Below the pieces are notes generated by a model, which was given only the letters and a program-made list of their open reading frames with translations, did no database searches and was not told where the DNA came from. A stretch of DNA of 11,113 nucleotides, from NCBI GenBank assembly GCA_003529325.1, contig DPVW01000272.1, positions 10,846-21,958 of the forward strand. The letters are read 5' to 3'. The position numbers and the translations under genes were made by a program. This document shows, piece after piece, positions 7,534-11,113 of this stretch. Source of the DNA: Candidatus Latescibacterota bacterium (GTDB taxonomy: Bacteria; Latescibacterota; UBA2968; UBA8231). How positions within the stretch are numbered: the first letter of the stretch is position 1; each line of letters opens with the position of its first letter.

Positions 7534-7562
7534 AATATAGATTCCATGAAAAATAGCGTCAA
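7534..7562 (-). promoter_or_regulatory. Sigma-70 promoter of tRNA-Gly
   Basis: On the minus strand the -35 box TTGACG (7562-7557) is separated by exactly 17 bases from the -10 box TATATT (7539-7534). Initiation about 6-8 bases later would give a leader of roughly 8 bases before the mature tRNA 5' end at 7518. Both hexamers match the sigma-70 consensus at five of six positions. The -35 box lies inside codons 4-6 of the divergent lipoprotein gene, and the -10 box lies between that gene's Shine-Dalgarno and start codon. Confidence 0.75.
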
Positions 7563-10500
7563 GGTTTTAGTGCTGTTCGCCGCCCTGCTATGCAGCTGCG
7601 CTCCCACCCCGGAGGCACTCTCGCCGGGGCAGCTCGAGGCCAGGCACCTCAACAGCCTGGGCGTCGTCGCCATGGACCAACACAACTACATCCGCGGTCG
7701 CGAAAACTTCTCCGCCGCCGTGCAGCTGGACCCGAACTATGCTACGGCGCATGCGAATCTCGGGATCTCCCTTTACAGTCTGGGTCGGTACGACAGTGCC
7801 AGTGTCGCCTTGCACCGGGCCCTCGACATCGACGAAGAGCATCTGCACGCCAGTTACACCCTCGGCTTGATTTACCATGCCCAAGGCAGCGACCACGAGC
7901 GGGCCTTGAAATTGTTTCATCATGTGGCACGACGCGACCCCGAGGATCATCTCGTGCGCTATTACCTGGGGCGAACCCAAGGCAAACTGGGGCAGGCAGA
8001 CTCGGCGATGGCCGCTTTCCGTCGCGTCATCGAATTGGACGGCGCCAATGTATCCGCATACTACGCCCTGGCACAGGCACAACGACAGGCAGGCGACCTG
8101 GATGGCTGGCGCGCGACGCTGGAGACATTCAATCGATTGAGTCAGGCCGGCCTGGAGGGCGTCTCTTCCGCCTACCAGGGACAGGGCAAGTATGCCGAAG
8201 CCGTCGCCGACACCCCTTTTCGTGGCAGCCCTCTTGAGCGCAATCAGGCCGCCACCTTCGAGTCTGCCCCAGCACCCGGTGGCCTCGCTCCCGACGCCAG
8301 CTGGTTGACGGCTGTGGATGCGGACAGTGATGGCCGCGTAGATCTGCTCACGGAGGGCACCGATGGACAGCCACAGCTGTTGCGGAACATCGGTCCGCGC
8401 TTTGAACCGTCGAAGCTGTGGGATTTCGGCGACATGGGGGTCGCCACCGCAGTAACCCTCGCAGACATCGACGATGACGGCGACAAGGACGCTGCATTCT
8501 CTGGTTCGGTGGCCGGCATCGGTCTGCAGGATGATGGGCACTTCCAGCCCGTAACGACCGATTTCGATCGCTGTGTCGATGCCGTGTTCGGCGATCTCGA
8601 CCATGATGGCGACGCGGACATCGCCTGCGCCGGCAACAAGCTTGGACTTTGGTCGAATGATGGCACTGGTCATTTTCGAGACATCACGGCGAGCGCCGAA
8701 GGGGATGGCGCCAGGACCCGTCAGGTCCTATTCAGCGATCTCGACACAGATCGTGATGTCGATATCCTTACCGCAGGGGGCACAGGATTCGGCTTGTACA
8801 GCAACAACCGGGACGGCACCTTCACAGACGTCGCCGCCACCCGTGGACTGAAGGGTGCGGACATACGGGCCCTGGCAGTCGCCGACTTTGCTGCGAATGG
8901 CTCGATGGATGTCGCCGCTGTCTCCGGCTCCGGCGCCAGTCTCTTCGTCAACGAAGGCACGCAGTTCACGGAGAACAGCCTCGACATGGTAGCCGACGCC
9001 AACGGCTTGATCGGCGCCGATCTAGACAACGACGGTGACATCGATCTGCTCGCATATGGTGAGCAGGGAGTCACTGCATCCATGTCCACGGCGGATGGCT
9101 TCGCGCCCACTGAAGCGATATCAACGGCCCCGACTCGCGCCTTGGTGGTGGTCGATGTCGACGACGACGGCCGCCTCGATGTGATCACACCTGCCGCCCT
9201 ACTGTTCAATCGTATCCCCGCAGGGGGCAGCGTCAGGATTCATCTTGCAGGTCTCAACAGCAATCCCGACGCTTTCGGCACACGCGTCGAAGTCAAGACC
9301 GCAAGCTCGCGGCAGGTCCAGGAACTTCGTGGTGGCTCCGGTGATCCGCCGACATTGCACTTCGGCATCGGCGCCGAAGAAAAGGTGGAGTTTGTACGTG
9401 TTCTGTGGCCCAGCGGCGTGCGGCAGACGGAGCTCGATACCGTACACACAGGGCGGCTTAAGATCACCGAAGTCAATCGTAAGGGCACATCCTGTCCCAT
9501 CCTCTATGCCTGGGACGGTGAGCGTTTCCGCTTCGTCTCTGACATTCTCGGTGGCGCCATCATCGGCTATCTGGTGGGGCCGGATCAGTACTACACCCCG
9601 GATTCGGATGAGTATCTCCCCGTGCGCCAACTCGCACCGACGGCGACCGGCGACTATGTCTTGCAGATTGGCAACCAGTTGGAGGAGATCATCTACCTGG
9701 ACGCTGCTGAACTCGTCGCCGTCGACCACCCGACGGGTACTGAACTATACCCGGGAGAGCGCCTGCTCTCCGAGCCCCCCTATCCGGCCTTCCACGCCCA
9801 TGCGTTGTCGCAGGCACAACCTCTGGCACGCATCACCGATGGCAGCGACCAGGATGTAACCGCCCTGCTCTCCCACCTGGACGACAACTGGTACAGCGCC
9901 TTCGAACGGCTCTCCATCCATGGTTACGCAGAGCCATACAGTCTGACCCTGGATCTTGGAGACATGGCCCTCGGGAGTCATCCCGTGCTGCTCGCCCACG
10001 GTTGGGTTGACTATGCCCACTCCAGTTCGAACTGGGCTGCCGCCGAACGCGGCCTCGCCCTGTTTCCGCCACGTCTTGAGGCCCGTTCCGGGGCGCAAGA
10101 CTGGCGCACAGTCACCCTCGATATGGGTGTGCCTGCGGGTCTGCCAAAGGATATGCTCTACGACCTGGAGGGTGTGTTCCCCGCGACAGCGACAGACGCG
10201 CAGTTGCGCATCACGACGAATACACCCGTCTACTGGGATCGGTTTCTTCTGGGCCTCGTCGATGACGACGCCAGTACGCAAGTGCACCGCCGAGCCTTCG
10301 CGATGGCGGATCTGCATTGGCGCGGCTACCCCAGGCATGAAGCGATCCACGGCAGCTTCGCCTTCCGCTACGACTACGACGACGTGGAGACCGAGGCGAG
10401 TTGGGGAACCCATGGTGGTGCTTTCACCCGCTATGGCGTCGTGACCTCGCTGCTCGAGGACATCGATGATCGCTTCGTCGTCATGTTCCACGGGGACGAA

Positions 10501-10755
10501 GTCACCCTGAAGGTCGCCGCTGACAGCTTTCCCCCCCTGAAGCCAGGCTGGCAACGAACCTTCCTGTTCTATGCCGACGGCTTCGGCAAAGACATGGACC
10601 ACCACAGCGCTCATTCGCTGACCGTAGAACCCCTACCCTTTCACAGCATGAGCCGCTACCCCTACGGACCAGAACAGAATTATCCCGTCACAGCCGAACA
10701 CGTCGACTACGTGCTCGACTATAACACGCGTTGGATCAAAGGGTATTACAGGTGA
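7546..10755 (+). CDS. Large predicted lipoprotein: TPR, seven-repeat FG-GAP/VCBS propeller, ASPIC/UnbV domain, uncharacterised C-terminus
   Basis: A 1069-residue protein. The start is set by AGGAGG upstream and by a lipoprotein signal peptide, VLVLFAALLCSC, with the likely lipidated Cys at residue 18. Residues about 34-200 are tetratricopeptide repeats (for example NYATAHANLGISLYSLGRYD and DPEDHLVRYYLGRTQGKLGQ), a protein-binding scaffold. Residues about 250-550 hold seven calcium-loop repeats of the D-x-D-x-D-G-x-x-D type, at 258, 307, 350, 398, 447, 492 and 537, typical of FG-GAP/VCBS beta-propellers. Residues about 560-640 match ASPIC/UnbV (GSVRIHLAGL, VRVLWPSGVRQTEL). Residues about 649-1069 begin CPILYAWDGERFRFVSDILG and form a long segment I recognise only as recurring in such proteins, without a known function. 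It is probably a surface or periplasmic binding protein. It is not part of the upstream operon: the antisense tRNA unit intervenes, and its own promoter is not evident. Confidence 0.88.
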   Translation: MKNSVKVLVLFAALLCSCAPTPEALSPGQLEARHLNSLGVVAMDQHNYIRGRENFSAAVQLDPNYATAHANLGISLYSLGRYDSASVALHRALDIDEEHLHASYTLGLIYHAQGSDHERALKLFHHVARRDPEDHLVRYYLGRTQGKLGQADSAMAAFRRVIELDGANVSAYYALAQAQRQAGDLDGWRATLETFNRLSQAGLEGVSSAYQGQGKYAEAVADTPFRGSPLERNQAATFESAPAPGGLAPDASWLTAVDADSDGRVDLLTEGTDGQPQLLRNIGPRFEPSKLWDFGDMGVATAVTLADIDDDGDKDAAFSGSVAGIGLQDDGHFQPVTTDFDRCVDAVFGDLDHDGDADIACAGNKLGLWSNDGTGHFRDITASAEGDGARTRQVLFSDLDTDRDVDILTAGGTGFGLYSNNRDGTFTDVAATRGLKGADIRALAVADFAANGSMDVAAVSGSGASLFVNEGTQFTENSLDMVADANGLIGADLDNDGDIDLLAYGEQGVTASMSTADGFAPTEAISTAPTRALVVVDVDDDGRLDVITPAALLFNRIPAGGSVRIHLAGLNSNPDAFGTRVEVKTASSRQVQELRGGSGDPPTLHFGIGAEEKVEFVRVLWPSGVRQTELDTVHTGRLKITEVNRKGTSCPILYAWDGERFRFVSDILGGAIIGYLVGPDQYYTPDSDEYLPVRQLAPTATGDYVLQIGNQLEEIIYLDAAELVAVDHPTGTELYPGERLLSEPPYPAFHAHALSQAQPLARITDGSDQDVTALLSHLDDNWYSAFERLSIHGYAEPYSLTLDLGDMALGSHPVLLAHGWVDYAHSSSNWAAAERGLALFPPRLEARSGAQDWRTVTLDMGVPAGLPKDMLYDLEGVFPATATDAQLRITTNTPVYWDRFLLGLVDDDASTQVHRRAFAMADLHWRGYPRHEAIHGSFAFRYDYDDVETEASWGTHGGAFTRYGVVTSLLEDIDDRFVVMFHGDEVTLKVAADSFPPLKPGWQRTFLFYADGFGKDMDHHSAHSLTVEPLPFHSMSRYPYGPEQNYPVTAEHVDYVLDYNTRWIKGYYR

Positions 10756-11113
10756 AAGCCGATATAATCCTGCGATGGGGTGGCCATGCACATGTGACGG
10801 CTCTTGGCGCGGATGCCGTTGCGATTCTCGTGATATCCACCGCCGCGGTGTCCCTTCTGATGCCCACCTGTGGGCCCCTGAGGATCAGCATCGGGACTGT
10901 CGGTGTAATATTTGCTGTCGTACCAGTCGTTCACCCACTCGCTGACATTGCCACACATATCCCAGATGCCGAATGGACTGACCCCTTGCTGAAATGCTCA
11001 ACTGGCATCGTGCCACCTTCCGCGTTGTCGAAATTGGCCTGGTCCGTCGGCAGACGTTTGCCAATCCAGTCCGCATAGGCCTTAGCATACTCCCAAGAGA
11101 CATTGACGACAGG
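10746..11113 (-). pseudogene. FGE-sulfatase (SUMF1/EgtB/PvdO-like) domain gene, 3' part, frameshifted; 5' end outside window
   Basis: On the minus strand one frame (11113 to about 10982) reads PVVNVSWEYAKAYADWIGKR, then LPTDQANFDNAEGGTMPVEH and FSKG. It then continues only after a -1 shift as GVSPFGIWDMCGNVSEWV, NDWYDSKYY, and later HRGGGYHENRNGIRAKSR and DYIGFHL, ending TAA at 10748-10746. These are the ordered landmarks of the FGE-sulfatase fold (VSW..A.AY..W...RLPT, GIWDM.GNV.EWV.DWY, RGG.., IGF). The break is at a GGGG run (plus bases 10982-10985); five Gs would restore one frame. The usual stretch between RLPTEAEW and ANF, about 30 residues, also looks missing. The paired active-site cysteines of true sulfatase-activating enzymes are not seen after RGG, so the intact gene would be a general family member of unknown role. 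Its 3' end overlaps the lipoprotein gene by 10 bases. Confidence 0.75.

Noticed and set aside
7207..7545. Upstream extension of the lipoprotein reading frame to an ATG at 7207
   Set aside because: It would overlap the RND gene by over 100 bases and read through the tRNA-Gly gene. The ATG at 7546 has a perfect AGGAGG and begins a lipoprotein signal peptide.
7588..8673. 361-codon open frame on the minus strand
   Set aside because: It is antisense to the TPR and propeller region, whose repeats are clear on the plus strand; the minus-strand product has no family features.
8319..9180. DNA-level tandem repeat
   Set aside because: The repetition is at protein level (calcium loops about 43-49 residues apart) with diverged codons and no near-identical nucleotide units.
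9745..10614. 289-codon open frame on the minus strand
   Set aside because: Shadow of the lipoprotein C-terminal region; no ribosome binding site or recognisable motif.
10731..11078. 115-codon open frame on the plus strand after the lipoprotein gene
   Set aside because: It is antisense to the FGE-sulfatase remnant, whose conserved motifs are on the minus strand, and it starts inside the lipoprotein coding sequence.

Overview
This GC-rich bacterial window looks proteobacterial, most likely gammaproteobacterial. The evidence is a tRNA-Gly(GCC) with an encoded CCA end very like the enterobacterial form, Mla- and Hpn-type lipid-trafficking families, and a TolC-type outer-membrane protein. Genus cannot be told from the sequence.

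Region 1 (1-7309, plus strand) is one compact operon that is cut by the left edge. It encodes, in order: the C-terminal part of a CDP-alcohol phosphatidyltransferase, a UPF0104/HpnL-type polytopic membrane protein, a TolC-family outer-membrane protein, a secreted protein joining an MlaC-like domain to DUF3047, a stand-alone MlaC/HpnM-type periplasmic protein, and a 12-TM MMPL/HpnN-type RND transporter. Each of the first four junctions is a 4-base ATGA stop/start overlap, and the last gap is only 12 bases. Together the genes suggest a pathway that makes a phospholipid-like or glycolipid-like molecule at the inner membrane and moves it outward: head-group transfer, flipping or membrane handling, RND extraction, periplasmic carriage and outer-membrane passage. 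No squalene-hopene cyclase, MCE protein, ABC subunit or membrane-fusion protein is visible, so the substrate is unknown.

Region 2 (7310-7545) holds a complete single-gene tRNA-Gly(GCC) unit on the minus strand. It has a near-consensus sigma-70 promoter (TTGACG, 17 bases, TATATT) and a structured hairpin with a T-tract as terminator. The promoter overlaps the first codons of the divergent downstream gene.

Region 3 (7546-10755, plus strand) is a 1069-residue predicted lipoprotein with TPRs, seven evenly spaced calcium-loop (VCBS/FG-GAP) repeats that imply a seven-bladed propeller, an ASPIC/UnbV domain, and about 420 residues of unassigned C-terminal sequence.

Region 4 (10746-11113, minus strand) is the 3' part of an FGE-sulfatase (SUMF1/EgtB/PvdO-like) gene. 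It carries a -1 frameshift at a G-run and an apparent internal deletion, so it is probably a pseudogene unless the read is wrong. Its 3' end overlaps the lipoprotein gene by 10 bases.
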